DNA from: Planctomycetota bacterium
GTDB lineage: Bacteria; Planctomycetota; JACOTG01
DNA length: 47,861 nt
Direction: 5' to 3'
Assembly: GCA_016178505.1 (NCBI GenBank)
Contig: JACOTG010000040.1
Span: 1-47,861 of the forward strand
Part shown: piece by piece, positions 16,630 through 25,845 of the stretch
Numbering within the stretch: the stretch's first letter is position 1
Layout: the number at the start of each line of letters is the position of its first letter
The notes under the pieces: generated by a model
What the model was told of the DNA's origin: nothing
Database searches by the model: none
Seen by the model: the letters and a program-made list of their open reading frames with translations, nothing else
Made by a program: the position numbers and the translations under genes

Positions 16630-17201
16630 CGCTTTTTCTCCTACTCCGTAGCCAAACGTTCAGCCTGAAACGTCAACTGGGATTGCCGTGACTGATCCGA
16701 ACCGCGTGGACCCTTTCTGAACATCTCCAACGCGGACAGTCCATTCACGCAACCTCCACAGTGGAACTGCATGCCGGTAGGCGAAACGGCGTCTTGGACG
16801 GCTCGCACATTCGTGGCACCCCTTCCGCGTGATTTCCGCGCTGGAACGTCTCTTCTCCGAGCGACCAAAGTGCTCCGCATCGACTGCGCAGTGCGACCGC
16901 GCGCAGTCGATTGCGTCGGGAGAATCCACGGCGACGGAATCGGTCGCCGCCCTCTCGAGACTCGCCGATGAACACTCGGGGCGCACTGAAGCACCCCGAT
17001 TCATCGTGTGATCGGACGACCCCTACCTAGATAACCCAAGCACTCTAGGCACCCGTTGTATGCAATGCCCAGCGCGATTTCAAGCCGGACGTCGGTCTGC
17101 CGCGAGCGCTCGTTCTCGAGCGAACACCTCGCCCCGGCCACGTTCGCTTTCGTGGGAATCGTGTCGTCTCGTTCCCGCCCATTCGGTCGAACTCGCAGCC
17201 T
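16630..17201. other. intergenic region, no gene seen
   Basis: It lies between the end of the leucine-catabolic operon and the start of the repeat-protein gene, so it should hold a terminator and a promoter. The only hairpin I see is CGCTCG (17107-17112) with CGAGCG (17117-17122), without a T-tract. On the minus strand a TTGACG lies about 50 bp before the repeat-protein start, but a -10 is unclear. Confidence 0.4.
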
Positions 17202-18104
17202 TCACGCACGAGTCGACTTGATTCGTTGGAGCTGCTTGCTCGGGAGCGAACGACCGAGGACCTTCTCGATCGCGACCGAGGCGCTCGCGATCTGTCGCAA
17301 GTCGACGCCGCACCAGATGCCCATGCGATCGAGGAAGTAGACGAGGTCTTCGGTGGCGAGATTGCCCGACGCGCCGGGTGCGTACGGGCAGCCGCCGAGA
17401 CCTCCGGCCGACGAGTCGAACGTGCCGATCCCGAGCTGAAGCCCGGCGTGCACGTTGGCGAGCGCAGTGCCGTACGTGTCGTGGAAGTGCAGCGCGATCT
17501 TCTCGCGAGGTACGGAGGCGGCGACGCGCTCGATCACGCGCTCGACGTCGCGAGGCGCGGCAGCGCCGATCGTGTCACCCAGCGAGACCTCGTCGACGCC
17601 GAGCGCGAGGAGCGACGCCGCGACGTCACGCACGCGATCGGGTGCGACCTCGCCTTCGTACGGGCAGACGAAGCAGGTCGAGACGTAACCTCGAGCCGTC
17701 ATGCCCCGCGCGCGCGCCGCGGCCACGACCTCGCGGAAGCCGTCGAGCGACTGCTCGATCGACATGCCGATGTTCTTCTGCGTGAACGTTTCCGATGCTG
17801 CGGTGAAGACCGCGATACGCGGGATCTTGGCTTCGATGGCGCGCTCGAGTCCCTTCGCGTTCGGCACCAGCGCGGAGTACGTGACGCCCGCGCGACTCGG
17901 CAGCTTCGCCGCGACCTCGGCTGCGTCCGCGAGCTGCGGAATGCGCTTCGGGCTGACGAACGACGTGGCTTCGATGAATCGCAGCCCCGCGTCGGCGAGC
18001 CGCTCGATGAACGCGAGCTTGTCCCCGGTCGGGATCGGCTGCGCTTCGTTCTGGAGGCCGTCGCGGGGGCCGACCTCGACGATCGTGACGCGGCTAGGCA
18101 GCAC
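17202..18104 (-). CDS. mvaB: hydroxymethylglutaryl-CoA lyase
   Basis: Cleaves 3-hydroxy-3-methylglutaryl-CoA to acetyl-CoA and acetoacetate, the last step of leucine degradation. It is a TIM-barrel enzyme of 300 residues, the usual length. Visible signatures are VEVGPRDGLQNE at the N-terminus (metal and acid-base residues), SALVPNAKGLERA, FTAASETFTQKNIGMSIEQSL, the HFHDTYG metal-binding histidines, and GLGGCPYAPGASGN with the catalytic cysteine loop. The GTG start overlaps the 3' end of the biotin-carrier gene by 11 nt, so the genes are translationally coupled. It is the last gene of the operon, in a liuE-like position. High confidence from family and context. Confidence 0.95.
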   Translation of the reverse strand: MLPSRVTIVEVGPRDGLQNEAQPIPTGDKLAFIERLADAGLRFIEATSFVSPKRIPQLADAAEVAAKLPSRAGVTYSALVPNAKGLERAIEAKIPRIAVFTAASETFTQKNIGMSIEQSLDGFREVVAAARARGMTARGYVSTCFVCPYEGEVAPDRVRDVAASLLALGVDEVSLGDTIGAAAPRDVERVIERVAASVPREKIALHFHDTYGTALANVHAGLQLGIGTFDSSAGGLGGCPYAPGASGNLATEDLVYFLDRMGIWCGVDLRQIASASVAIEKVLGRSLPSKQLQRIKSTRA

Positions 18105-18579
18105 CGTTCACCTCTGCATCGATCTTCACGAGCCGCTTGCCCATGTCGACCGTCTGCCCCACGGAGCACTCGACCGCGGCGACGCGACCGGCGCACGGCG
18201 CCGCGAGCGTCATCTCCATCTTCATCGAGACCATGACGACGACGGGTTGGTGCGCGTTCACGGCGTCGCCCGGCTTCACCGAAACCTGGAGGATCGTCCC
18301 AGGCATCGGCGCCGTGACCTCGTCGGTCGTCGCCGTGTGCGCATGCGCGCCCGCCGCAGCTCGCAATCCGCGTCGCGAGGAGATCGACTCGAAGGCGTAC
18401 GTGCGGCCGGCGATCCACACTTCGATCGTCGAGCCGTCGCAGGTCGCGTGGAACGGCACGACGCGACCGTCGACGACCACGCGCCCGCTGCCGCACTCGC
18501 CCGCCGCAATCGCCGCCGGATCGAGGTCGACGTCGATGGGCTCGTCGCGGCCGGCAATGCGAAGGCGCACGCGCTTCAT
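18094..18579 (-). CDS. biotin carboxyl carrier protein, separate C-terminal piece of methylcrotonyl-CoA carboxylase alpha
   Basis: Carries biotin between the carboxylase and transferase sites. The C-terminal 75 residues form a biotinyl domain (APMPGTILQVSVKPGD, then VSMKMEMTLAAP); biotin attaches to the Lys of MKM. The residue two before it is Ser rather than the usual Ala. The first 85 or so residues match the beta-strand part of the BT domain that follows the biotin carboxylase domain in ordinary alpha subunits. The ATG at 18577-18579 overlaps the TGA of the biotin carboxylase gene (TGATG). It is 161 residues long. An ordinary alpha subunit is one chain of about 650-670 residues, so this looks like a split subunit. 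The frame is open well upstream, but that part is antisense-like. Confidence 0.9.
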   Translation of the reverse strand: MKRVRLRIAGRDEPIDVDLDPAAIAAGECGSGRVVVDGRVVPFHATCDGSTIEVWIAGRTYAFESISSRRGLRAAAGAHAHTATTDEVTAPMPGTILQVSVKPGDAVNAHQPVVVMVSMKMEMTLAAPCAGRVAAVECSVGQTVDMGKRLVKIDAEVNGAA

Positions 18580-20063
18580 CAGAACGCCCTCCACGCCGTC
18601 GCGTCGCGCCACGGGTCCCCCGCCGCTTCGGTGGACGACGCCGCCATTCCGTTCGTGCGAAGCGACGCCCACGCGGCCGCAAGCAGCGCTTCGCGCGGCG
18701 GATCGCCGGTGGTAGGCGCAGCGATCCCATGCTGATCGAGGAAATGCGTGTGCAGTCGCCCGGCCTCGAACTCGGGATGCGCGGCGAGCGCTTGCAGGAA
18801 TTCCACGTTCGTTCGCACGCCCAGCACGACGAACCGCGCCAGCGCCCAGCGCAATCGCGCTAGCGACTCGGCGCGGTCACGGCCCCACACGACGAGCTTC
18901 GCGAGCATCGCGTCGTAGTGCGGCGTCACCTCCGAGCCCTCGGCGACTCCGGAATCGATGCGCACCCACGGCGCCGCTGGCGGCACCCACTTGCGGATCG
19001 TGCCGATCGACGGAAGGAAGCCGCGCGCCGGATCCTCGGCGTAGATGCGCGCCTCGAACGCGTGTCCCTCGGGGGCGAGGTCGTCCTGACGCAGCGGCAA
19101 CGGCTCGCCCGCGGCAACCTCGAGCTGCAGCCGCACGAGGTCGCGTCGCAGCGTCATTTCGGTGACCGGGTGCTCGACCTGAAGTCTCGTGTTGACCTCG
19201 AGGAAGTAGAACGCACCCGACTCGTCGACGATGAATTCGACGGTGCCGGCGTTCGTGTACGACACCGCGCGTGCCGCCTTGAGCGCCGCGCGTCCCATCG
19301 CGTCGCGCGTCTTCGGGTTGAGCGCGGGCGACGGCGTCTCTTCCACGATCTTCTGGTAGCGGCGCTGGATCGAGCACTCCCGCTCGAAGAGATGCACGAC
19401 GTTGCCGTGATCGTCGCCGAGGATCTGCACTTCGACGTGCCGCGGTCGCGTGATGTACTTCTCGAGGAAGACGCGCGCGTCGCCGAACGCGGCCTTCGCT
19501 TCGCGCGCCGCAGCCTCGAGCGCCGCGGCGAGTTCGGCCTCGCGCTCGACCCGGCGCATGCCGCGTCCGCCACCGCCCGCCGCAGCCTTCACGAGCAACG
19601 GCAAGCCGACCGTGCGCGCGCCCGCCGCGATCGTTTCGATGCCGTCACCGGGCAACGCGACGAAGCCCGGCAGGACCGGGACGCCGGCCTTCGCCATCGA
19701 TTCCTTCGCACGGATCTTGTCGCCCATGGCGCGAATCGCGTCGGGCTTTGGTCCCACGAACGTGACGCCCGCGTCGCGGCACGCTTCGGCAAACGCCGCG
19801 TTTTCCGAAAGGAATCCGTAGCCCGGATGGATCGCATCGACGGCGTGCGCCTTGGCGATGGCGATGATCTTGTCACCGCGCAGGTAGGTGTCCGACGCCG
19901 CGATGCCTTCGAGCGGATACGCTTCGTCGGCGGCTCGCACGTGAAGCGCGGCGCGATCGGCGTCCGAATAGACGGCAACGGCGCGAATGCCCATCTGCTG
20001 GAGCGTAGAAGCGACGCGCACGGCGATCTCGCCGCGGTTCGCAATCAGGACTTTCGAGAACAC
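18579..20063 (-). CDS. biotin carboxylase subunit of methylcrotonyl-CoA carboxylase
   Basis: ATP-dependent carboxylation of biotin. The 494-residue chain begins with FSKVLIANRGEIAVRV and carries YPLEGIAASDTYL, HPGYGFLSENAAFAEAC, the ATP-grasp glycine loop KAAAGGGGRGMR, HVEVQILGDDHGNVVHLFER and the catalytic EVNTRLQVEHPVTE. The chain ends at DPWRDATAWRAF, a sequence found inside full-length alpha subunits just before the BT-domain strands, so the break falls within BT. The GTG start (20061-20063) shares its G with the TAG of the hydratase gene, and its stop overlaps the next start. Substrate assignment to methylcrotonyl-CoA comes from the operon, not from this protein, since acetyl-CoA carboxylase and propionyl-CoA carboxylase subunits look similar. 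Confidence 0.93.
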   Translation of the reverse strand: MFSKVLIANRGEIAVRVASTLQQMGIRAVAVYSDADRAALHVRAADEAYPLEGIAASDTYLRGDKIIAIAKAHAVDAIHPGYGFLSENAAFAEACRDAGVTFVGPKPDAIRAMGDKIRAKESMAKAGVPVLPGFVALPGDGIETIAAGARTVGLPLLVKAAAGGGGRGMRRVEREAELAAALEAAAREAKAAFGDARVFLEKYITRPRHVEVQILGDDHGNVVHLFERECSIQRRYQKIVEETPSPALNPKTRDAMGRAALKAARAVSYTNAGTVEFIVDESGAFYFLEVNTRLQVEHPVTEMTLRRDLVRLQLEVAAGEPLPLRQDDLAPEGHAFEARIYAEDPARGFLPSIGTIRKWVPPAAPWVRIDSGVAEGSEVTPHYDAMLAKLVVWGRDRAESLARLRWALARFVVLGVRTNVEFLQALAAHPEFEAGRLHTHFLDQHGIAAPTTGDPPREALLAAAWASLRTNGMAASSTEAAGDPWRDATAWRAF

Positions 20064-20854
20064 TACTTTGGTCCCGGCGACCACGACGGCGGACGCTTCT
20101 CGAGGAACGCCTTCATCCCCTCTTGGCCCTCCGCGGACGCGCGGCGCTCGGCGATCCAACGCGCGGTGAGGCCGGCGACATGATCGAGGGTCTGACCCCA
20201 CACGTCGCGGATGAGCGCCTTGCACGCGGCGACGGCCTCGGGTCCGCAGGCGCGCACGGCGTCGACGATCCCGTCGATCCAAAGATCGGCGTCCTCGGCC
20301 GTCGCTGCAACCTCCGACACGAGTCCAAGACGCTTCGCCTCGACGGCAGAGAATCGCTCGGCGGTGAGAAAGTAGCGGCGCGCTGCGGCCGGTCCGATCT
20401 TCTCCAGCACGAACGGCGAGATCGCCGCCGGCAAGAGCCCGAGGCGCGCTTCGCTGAGCGAGAACGTCGCGGACTCGACCGCGATCGCCATGTCGGCCGC
20501 GGCGACGAGCCCGACGCCGCCGCCGAATGCCGGTCCCTGCACGCGAGCGATGACCGGCTTCGGACAATCGTGAATCGTTCGCAGCATCTTCACGAGCCCC
20601 TGCGCGTCCTTCACGTTCTCGTCGAACGAGTAGCCGACCATCTTCTTCATCCAGTTGAGGTCCGCGCCGGCGCAGAACGACTTGCCTTCCGCCGCAAGAA
20701 CGACGACGCGCACGTCGGGTTGATGTCCGAGCTTCGCGAACGCTTCCGTGATCTCGTGAAGGACGACGTCGTTGAAAGCATTATGGAGGTCGGGTCGGTT
20801 CAGCACGACGCGCCCGACGGGCGGCGCGACGTCGATCGTGATCAGCGTTTCCAT
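20063..20854 (-). CDS. liuC: methylglutaconyl-CoA hydratase (crotonase family)
   Basis: Hydrates 3-methylglutaconyl-CoA to HMG-CoA. The 263-residue crotonase fold has the expected landmarks: VVLNRPDLHNAFND, AAEGKSFCAGADLNWMKKM (oxyanion-hole loop), the glycine-rich RVQGPAFGGGVGLVAAADMA and the acid residue region SEARLGLLPAAISPFV. The LNWMKK and AISPFV signatures fit the methylglutaconyl-CoA hydratase branch. The ATG at 20852-20854 starts 4 nt after the stop of the carboxylase beta gene. A longer in-frame start at 20902 would overlap that gene and adds no family sequence. Its position between the carboxylase subunits is typical of liu operons. Confidence 0.92.
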   Translation of the reverse strand: METLITIDVAPPVGRVVLNRPDLHNAFNDVVLHEITEAFAKLGHQPDVRVVVLAAEGKSFCAGADLNWMKKMVGYSFDENVKDAQGLVKMLRTIHDCPKPVIARVQGPAFGGGVGLVAAADMAIAVESATFSLSEARLGLLPAAISPFVLEKIGPAAARRYFLTAERFSAVEAKRLGLVSEVAATAEDADLWIDGIVDAVRACGPEAVAACKALIRDVWGQTLDHVAGLTARWIAERRASAEGQEGMKAFLEKRPPSWSPGPK

Positions 20855-20858
20855 GGCT

Positions 20859-22469
20859 CTACATCCGGAAGATGCCGTGCTCGCGCGGCGGAAACGGCGC
20901 ATTGAGCGACGCGGAGATCCCGAGCGCGAGGACCGTGCGCGTGTCGGCGGGATCGATGACGCCGTCGTCCCACAGGCGGGCGGTCGAGTAGTAAGGGCTG
21001 CCTTCGGTCTCGTACTTCTCCAGCGTCGGGCGCTTGAACGCTTCTTCTTCGGCGGGCGTCATCGGCTTGCCACCGGCCGCGGCGATCTGATCTTTCTTCA
21101 CGGTGAGGAGCACGTTCGCGGCTTGCTCGCCGCCCATCACCGACACGCGCGCATTGGGCCACATCCAGAGCTGACGCGGCTGGTACGCGCGACCGCACAT
21201 GCCGTAGTTGCCGGCGCCGAACGAGCCGCCGACGATCACCGTGAACTTCGGCACCGCGGCGTTCGCGACCGCCGCGACCATCTTTGCGCCATCCTTCGCG
21301 ATCCCGCCCGCCTCGTACTTCCTCCCCACCATGAACCCCGTGATGTTCTGGAGGAACACGAGCGGGATGCCGCGCTGGCTGCAGATCTCGATGAAGTGCG
21401 TCGCCTTGAGTGCGCTCTCCGAGAAGAGGACGCCGTTGTTCGCGAGGATGCCGACGGGGTAGCCCCAGACGTGCGCGAACCCGGTGACGAGCGTCGTTCC
21501 GTAGAGCGCCTTGAACTCGTGGAATCGGCTGCCGTCGACGACGCGCGCGATCACTTCGCGGGCATCGTACGCCTTGCGGTAGTCGCGCGGGATGATCCCG
21601 TGGATCTCCTTCGGGTCGTACGCGGGATCTTCGACGGGCTGCGTCGCCAGCGTCACCTTCTTCGTTCGATTCAGGTGCACGACGATCGAGCGCGCGATCG
21701 CGAGCGCGTCCTCGTCGTTCTGCGCGAGGTGATCCGTGACACCCGACGTGCGGCAGTGGACGTCCGCGCCGCCGAGGTCCTCCGCACTGACGTCCTCGCC
21801 CGTCGCGGCCTTCACGAGCGGCGGTCCACCAAGGAAGATCGTGCCCTGCTTGCGCACGATGACCGTCTCGTCGCTCATCGCCGGCACGTACGCGCCGCCC
21901 GCCGTGCACGAGCCCATCACGACCGCGACTTGCGGGATGCCGAGCGCCGACATGCGCGCTTGGTTGTAGAAGATGCGGCCGAAGTGATCGCGATCGGGGA
22001 AGACGTCGGCTTGCAGCGGCAGGAACGCGCCGCCCGAATCCACGAGGTAGATGCACGGCAGGCGATTCTCTTGCGCGATCTCCTGCGCACGGAGGTGCTT
22101 CTTCACGGTGAGCGGGTAGTACGTGCCGCCTTTGACCGTCGCGTCGTTCGCGATGAGCATGCACTCGAGGCCTTCGACGCGCCCGATGCCGCAGACCATG
22201 CCGGCGCTCGGTGCCTCGCCGTCGTAGAGGCCGAACGCCGCGAGCGCTCCGATCTCGAGGAAGGGGCTGTCCGGATCGAGGAGCTTGGCGACCCGATCGC
22301 GGACGAAGAGCTTGCCGCGCTTCACGTGCCGCTCGACGACCGCCGCGCCCCCTCCCTCCTTGACGACGGCGAGCTTCGAGCGCAAGTCCGCGAGCAGCGT
22401 CTCCGTGTGCACGGCATTCTCGCGGAACGCCACGCCGGACGTGTCGATCGAGCTGGTCAGGAGATCCAT
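20859..22469 (-). CDS. liuB: methylcrotonyl-CoA carboxylase beta (carboxyltransferase) subunit
   Basis: Transfers the carboxyl group from biotin to 3-methylcrotonyl-CoA in leucine breakdown. The 536 residues match the family length. Visible signatures include [94 protein letters not shown] and [20 protein letters not shown]. It is the first gene of the operon. Isovaleryl-CoA dehydrogenase, which usually precedes it, is absent; the upstream gene encodes an unrelated protein. The ATG at 22467-22469 has no Shine-Dalgarno, but a TATACT hexamer lies 11 nt upstream, so its mRNA is probably near-leaderless. The frame remains open to 23804, but that is not protein-like. Confidence 0.95.
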   Translation of the reverse strand: MDLLTSSIDTSGVAFRENAVHTETLLADLRSKLAVVKEGGGAAVVERHVKRGKLFVRDRVAKLLDPDSPFLEIGALAAFGLYDGEAPSAGMVCGIGRVEGLECMLIANDATVKGGTYYPLTVKKHLRAQEIAQENRLPCIYLVDSGGAFLPLQADVFPDRDHFGRIFYNQARMSALGIPQVAVVMGSCTAGGAYVPAMSDETVIVRKQGTIFLGGPPLVKAATGEDVSAEDLGGADVHCRTSGVTDHLAQNDEDALAIARSIVVHLNRTKKVTLATQPVEDPAYDPKEIHGIIPRDYRKAYDAREVIARVVDGSRFHEFKALYGTTLVTGFAHVWGYPVGILANNGVLFSESALKATHFIEICSQRGIPLVFLQNITGFMVGRKYEAGGIAKDGAKMVAAVANAAVPKFTVIVGGSFGAGNYGMCGRAYQPRQLWMWPNARVSVMGGEQAANVLLTVKKDQIAAAGGKPMTPAEEEAFKRPTLEKYETEGSPYYSTARLWDDGVIDPADTRTVLALGISASLNAPFPPREHGIFRM

Positions 22470-22480
22470 CGTGGTGCGGG

Positions 22481-22486
22481 AGTATA
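22481..22486 (-). promoter_or_regulatory. candidate -10 element of the leucine-catabolic operon
   Basis: The minus strand reads CTTTATACTCC; TATACT matches the -10 consensus in five of six positions and lies 11 nt before the ATG. A matching -35 is not clear. Confidence 0.35.
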
Positions 22487-22531
22487 AAGCGAACCGGTCA
22501 CTTTGCGAGCGCTTCCTCCCCGGTGCGCGGA

Positions 22532-23128
22532 CTACCGGCGACGCGCAAACCGGACCCACGTGCGGTTGTCGACCTCGCGCAATGCACCGTCGCGCTCGAA
22601 GACGAAGAGCAAGCGCGCCCACTCGACGGCCGGGGTCGGCTTGGCCCACGCGGGCGGCTGCTGGCGGAAGCTCACGAAGACGAACGATTCTGTGAACTCG
22701 ACCGCGTCGAACACGAGCCAGCCGGCGCCCTCCGGTAGTCCCACGAGATCCGAGTTCGCGTCGAGGATTCGGTCGCTGGCCCACCGGAAGTCGAACGCGT
22801 CGACGGCGGCTCCGCCGCCAGGCCGCACAGCTCGGGTTCCTTCGATGTCGACGAGTCGGCGCACCGGGTGAGCCGTCAGATCCGTGGCGGGAACGATTCG
22901 ATAAGTCGTCAGTGCTTCTGGATCCGTGGACGGTGCGGAATCGGCGTTTCTGCGATCGTCGCAGATGCCATCGTGATTCCGGTCGAGGCACGTGTCGTTC
23001 GAGCTCGAGTAGTGCACGTGGCATTCGCCGCCCGACAGCGCGGCGAGCATCGCGGCGACGGCACTCGCCCTCCCGACGATGCGAGCCACGGACGAACTCG
23101 AAAAGCGAATCGCGCGACGTGCGGACAT
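22532..23128 (-). CDS. hypothetical exported protein
   Basis: Unrecognised protein of 198 residues. The N-terminus is basic with a hydrophobic stretch (about 19-32, [14 protein letters not shown]), consistent with export. Immediately after it lies a cysteine- and aspartate-rich segment, [12 protein letters not shown], which resembles a thrombospondin type-3 calcium loop; such loops are common in secreted proteins of this sort. The remaining 130 residues contain tryptophan-rich beta-like sequence ([20 protein letters not shown]) that I cannot assign. GGAGG 5 nt before the ATG supports the start. It lies 62 bp upstream of the carboxylase operon on the same strand and is divergent from the acetyltransferase gene. 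No function proposed. Confidence 0.75.
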   Translation of the reverse strand: MSARRAIRFSSSSVARIVGRASAVAAMLAALSGGECHVHYSSSNDTCLDRNHDGICDDRRNADSAPSTDPEALTTYRIVPATDLTAHPVRRLVDIEGTRAVRPGGGAAVDAFDFRWASDRILDANSDLVGLPEGAGWLVFDAVEFTESFVFVSFRQQPPAWAKPTPAVEWARLLFVFERDGALREVDNRTWVRFARRR

Positions 23129-23279
23129 CGAAACCTCCTACCGCAATCCTCGACAGCGTGTCGGCGTCTTTCAATTTATCCGAGAAACCCTCGCCTCGAC
23201 GAACTCTTTCGAGCAAGGAAGTGGAAGCGGCACGGCGCTCTTCCCGGTAATCTCGCGTCGAATCGAGGATCGAGGATCC

Positions 23280-23873
23280 ATGTCGAAGATCGTGATTCGT
23301 CCGGCGACCGCCGACCGGTGGGACGACGTCGCCCTTCTGTTCGGTCCGCGCGGCGCCTGCGGCGGCTGTTGGTGCATGGCGTGGCGGCGGTCGCCGAAAG
23401 CGTGGAAGGCCGGCAAGGGAGACTCGAATCGACGGGCGCTTCGTGCGCTGATCGCGTCGGGCGCACCGGTCGGCGTGATCGCCTACGACGGGGACCGGGC
23501 CGCCGGCTGGTGCTCGGTGAGCCCGCGCGCCACGTTCGACCATCTCGCGAGATCGCGAGTGCTTCGGCCGCTCGACGACCGTGAGGTTTGGTCGGTGTCG
23601 TGCCTCTTCGTCGCGAAGTCGCACCGCCGCCGCGGCGTCTCGGTCGCTCTCCTTCGAGGCGCCGTCGACTTCGCGCGCCGACGGGGCGCGTCGATGATCG
23701 AAGGTTACCCGGTCGTTCCGCGCGCGGCCCTCCCGGACGTCTTCGCGTGGACCGGCACGCTCGCCGCCTTCGAAGCCGCGGGCTTCACGATCGCGGGACG
23801 ACACTCTCCGTCGCGTCCCATCGTGCGACTCGACGTGTCGCCTCGATCCCGTCGCGATGGACGAACACGCTGA
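23280..23873 (+). CDS. GNAT-family N-acetyltransferase
   Basis: Probable acetyl-CoA-dependent acetyltransferase, 197 residues. [19 protein letters not shown] opens the fold, and [14 protein letters not shown] is a cysteine/tryptophan motif seen in one GNAT subgroup. The acetyl-CoA pyrophosphate loop is [15 protein letters not shown] (R/Q-x-x-G-x-A pattern with G then V/S). The last 40 residues, with [20 protein letters not shown], match the usual GNAT C-terminal strands. The ATG at 23280 has GAGG upstream; an open frame back to 23079 lacks family sequence. The gene is divergent from the exported hypothetical protein and convergent with the membrane-protein gene. Substrate unknown. Confidence 0.85.
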   Translation: MSKIVIRPATADRWDDVALLFGPRGACGGCWCMAWRRSPKAWKAGKGDSNRRALRALIASGAPVGVIAYDGDRAAGWCSVSPRATFDHLARSRVLRPLDDREVWSVSCLFVAKSHRRRGVSVALLRGAVDFARRRGASMIEGYPVVPRAALPDVFAWTGTLAAFEAAGFTIAGRHSPSRPIVRLDVSPRSRRDGRTR

Positions 23874-23893
23874 CGAACGCGATCACGTCGCGG

Positions 23894-24718
23894 TCAGTAC
23901 GGGCTCGCGAGGAAGTCCTTCAAGGCAAGGCCGACGGGAACGGCCACGACGATTGCAACGACGGTCGCGCGAGCAACGGCGGACTTCCAAGGCGTCGCGC
24001 TCCGGAGCGGCGTCCAATCGACGAGCCACGCCGCGGACGGCGACGCCGCGACGACGGCGGCCATCCACCACGGCGTCGAGGAATAGGACCAGCGGGCGAC
24101 GCTGCACGCCGCGATCGACGAGAAGACGATCGCCACGACCGGCACCACGCCGCCCACGATCGCGCGTCCGACTCCGATCGCCGAGAGCAGCCAACTCGCG
24201 CCGAGCCCAGCGGCGAGGCACCCACCCATTTGCGCGAGCGACACGCTTCCCGTGACGGCGAAGAGCACGCTCGCTCCGGAGACTGTGACGATGAGCACGA
24301 GCAACAGCGTGGCGTCACCGAGCCGTCGAGCGAGGAGCGCGAGTAAGATCCAGAAACTCATCATCGCGACGAAGAACGCACCGAGCCAACGCCAGTCCTC
24401 GTCGTGTGGCTTCAGGAGCCAGAGGATTCCGCACGCCACGGCGACGCGAACGAGCCAACGCACGGCGGCACGGTATTCCCACGCGGTCTCGACGACCGCG
24501 AGGATCGCTGCGCCGATCGCGAAATAGATCGGCCAGTTCGTGACGTCGTGCGGCGGGAGGGACGGCCACTCGCCCTCGAGCGCCGCATGCCCGGCGGCGT
24601 ACCCGACGCCGATTCCGAGCGCTGCCGCCCACGCGCGCCGGCCGACCAGCAAGAAGACCCCCGCGATGGTCGCGGGCAGCAGCACTCCAAACAGGATGGC
24701 TTGGAGAGCCGTGCTCAC
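23894..24718 (-). CDS. polytopic membrane protein, third gene of the MarR-YceI operon
   Basis: Integral membrane protein of 274 residues with about eight hydrophobic segments. Examples are ILFGVLLPATIAGVFLLVG, YFAIGAAILAVVE, LGAFFVAMMSFWILLALLA, TLLLVLIVTVSGASVLFAVT and VVPVVAIVFSSIAA, ending in AVARATVVAIVVAVPVGLAL. I do not recognise a family. The GTG start overlaps the TGA of the YceI gene (GTGA), so translation is coupled and expression should follow MarR control. The neighbour being a YceI-type lipocalin-like protein hints at membrane lipid or quinone handling, but this is only context. Confidence 0.75.
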   Translation of the reverse strand: MSTALQAILFGVLLPATIAGVFLLVGRRAWAAALGIGVGYAAGHAALEGEWPSLPPHDVTNWPIYFAIGAAILAVVETAWEYRAAVRWLVRVAVACGILWLLKPHDEDWRWLGAFFVAMMSFWILLALLARRLGDATLLLVLIVTVSGASVLFAVTGSVSLAQMGGCLAAGLGASWLLSAIGVGRAIVGGVVPVVAIVFSSIAACSVARWSYSSTPWWMAAVVAASPSAAWLVDWTPLRSATPWKSAVARATVVAIVVAVPVGLALKDFLASPY

Positions 24719-25311
24719 TTCTTCGCGTCTTGCCGGATGCCTTCGATCGCGACCGTGATCTGGACTTCGTCGCCGATGCCCTCGAGCATTTTCTTCATGT
24801 CGAAATCGGTGCGCTTGATCGTGAACGTCGTTTCGTAGCCCGAGCGGAAGTCCTTGAACGGGGTCTTGCCGGAGCCGATGTGCGTGAGCGTGAACGTCAG
24901 CGGCTTCGTGACGCCGTGCAGCGTGAGATCACCCGACACTTCGAACTTCTTGTCGCCGGCCGGTTTCACCGACTTGCTCTTGAATGCGATCGTCGGGAAC
25001 TGCTTCACGTTGAAGTAGTCCGGACCTTTCAAGTCCTCGTCTCTCTTCTTGTTGTTCGTGTCGATGCTCTCGGCCTTCACCTGGACGTCGACCGTGCTCT
25101 TCGTCGGGTCGGCGTCGTCGACGACGAACGTGCCCGAGACGTCGTCGAATCGCCCGTGCGTCGCGCTGACGCCGACGTGGACGATGCGAAACGTCACGAA
25201 TGAATGGACGGGATCGACCGAGTACGTGTCGGCTGCGACCGCCAACGCCGAGAGGCCGAGAATGAAACTTCCGAGGATCGTCGTGGTGAGCTTCGTGAAC
25301 TTGCCGGTCAT
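24715..25311 (-). CDS. YceI-family periplasmic lipocalin-like protein
   Basis: Exported protein of 198 residues. A signal peptide (ILGSFILGLSALAVAA) is followed by a full YceI domain: YSVDPVHSFVTFRIVHVGVS, GRFDDVSGTFVVDD, STVDVQVKAESIDTNNKKRD, DYFNVKQFPTIAF, GDLTLHGVTKPLTF, and the C-terminal YETTFTIKRTDFDM. YceI folds as an extended lipocalin and binds polyisoprenoid or long lipid chains in family members of known structure. AAGGAG before the ATG, together with the ATGA overlap with the MarR stop, marks the start. MarR-YceI pairs are common, with the regulator controlling both genes. Confidence 0.95.
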   Translation of the reverse strand: MTGKFTKLTTTILGSFILGLSALAVAADTYSVDPVHSFVTFRIVHVGVSATHGRFDDVSGTFVVDDADPTKSTVDVQVKAESIDTNNKKRDEDLKGPDYFNVKQFPTIAFKSKSVKPAGDKKFEVSGDLTLHGVTKPLTFTLTHIGSGKTPFKDFRSGYETTFTIKRTDFDMKKMLEGIGDEVQITVAIEGIRQDAKK

Positions 25312-25808
25312 GTTCTCTCCTTTCGAATCCGAGTCACCGAGTTGAGTTGGGCGCGAGCCAGTTCGAGGAGATCGATCAGCGCTGTGAGCTTCTCCTCTCC
25401 AAGGTGCGACAGCTGGCCGCGATGAAGTCGCGTGAGGGGCTGTTCGACGCCTTTGATGAGCGTGAGCCCTTTGGCCGTTATCTTCGACGTGACGACCCGC
25501 CGGTCGCTCGCGTCGCGCGTCCGCACGATGAGATCGCGCGCTTCGAGACGATCGAGGAGGCGCGTGATGTCAGGGTCGCGCGAAACCATGCGCTCCGCGA
25601 TCTCGCCGCACGCGAGCCCCGGTTTGCCGGCGCCGCGCAGGATGCGCAGCACGTTGTATTGCGCGCCCGACAGATCGATGCGCTTGAGCAGCGAGGCTTC
25701 GGCGCGCATCAGTGCGTCGGCCGTTCGGCGCAGATTCAGATAGGCCTCTTCTTCCACGCTCGCGAAAGGATGGCTTTGCTTGATCTCGCGTTGAAGTCGA
25801 CCGGACAT
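25308..25808 (-). CDS. MarR-family transcriptional regulator
   Basis: Winged-helix dimeric repressor of 166 residues. The domain spans about 30-140: LSGAQYNVLRILRGAGKPGL, then the recognition helix region RDPDITRLLDRLEARDLIVR and the beta wing DASDRRVVTSKITAKG. It is the first gene of a three-gene operon with YceI and a membrane protein. The start lies only 8 nt after a TATTAT -10 element, and there is no Shine-Dalgarno, so its message is predicted to be leaderless. A perfect 20-bp palindrome occupies the promoter spacer, which predicts autorepression. The ligand is unknown; MarR proteins usually respond to phenolics or oxidants. Confidence 0.93.
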   Translation of the reverse strand: MSGRLQREIKQSHPFASVEEEAYLNLRRTADALMRAEASLLKRIDLSGAQYNVLRILRGAGKPGLACGEIAERMVSRDPDITRLLDRLEARDLIVRTRDASDRRVVTSKITAKGLTLIKGVEQPLTRLHRGQLSHLGEEKLTALIDLLELARAQLNSVTRIRKERT

Positions 25809-25816
25809 GGCCGCGG

Positions 25817-25845
25817 ATAATAGTCGTTGAAACGACTATCGTCAA
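25817..25845 (-). promoter_or_regulatory. sigma70 promoter with MarR operator in the spacer
   Basis: On the minus strand TTGACG (25845-25840) and TATTAT (25822-25817) are separated by 17 bp. A perfect palindrome, ATAGTCGTT-GA-AACGACTAT as read on the plus strand (25820-25839), covers the whole spacer and three bases of the -10. Bound repressor would exclude RNA polymerase. Confidence 0.8.

Noticed and set aside
16814..16828. TGGCAC-N5-CCGC on the plus strand between the repeat-protein gene and the HMG-CoA lyase gene.
   Set aside because: The -12 half is poor and no rightward gene follows; it would run antisense into the leucine operon.
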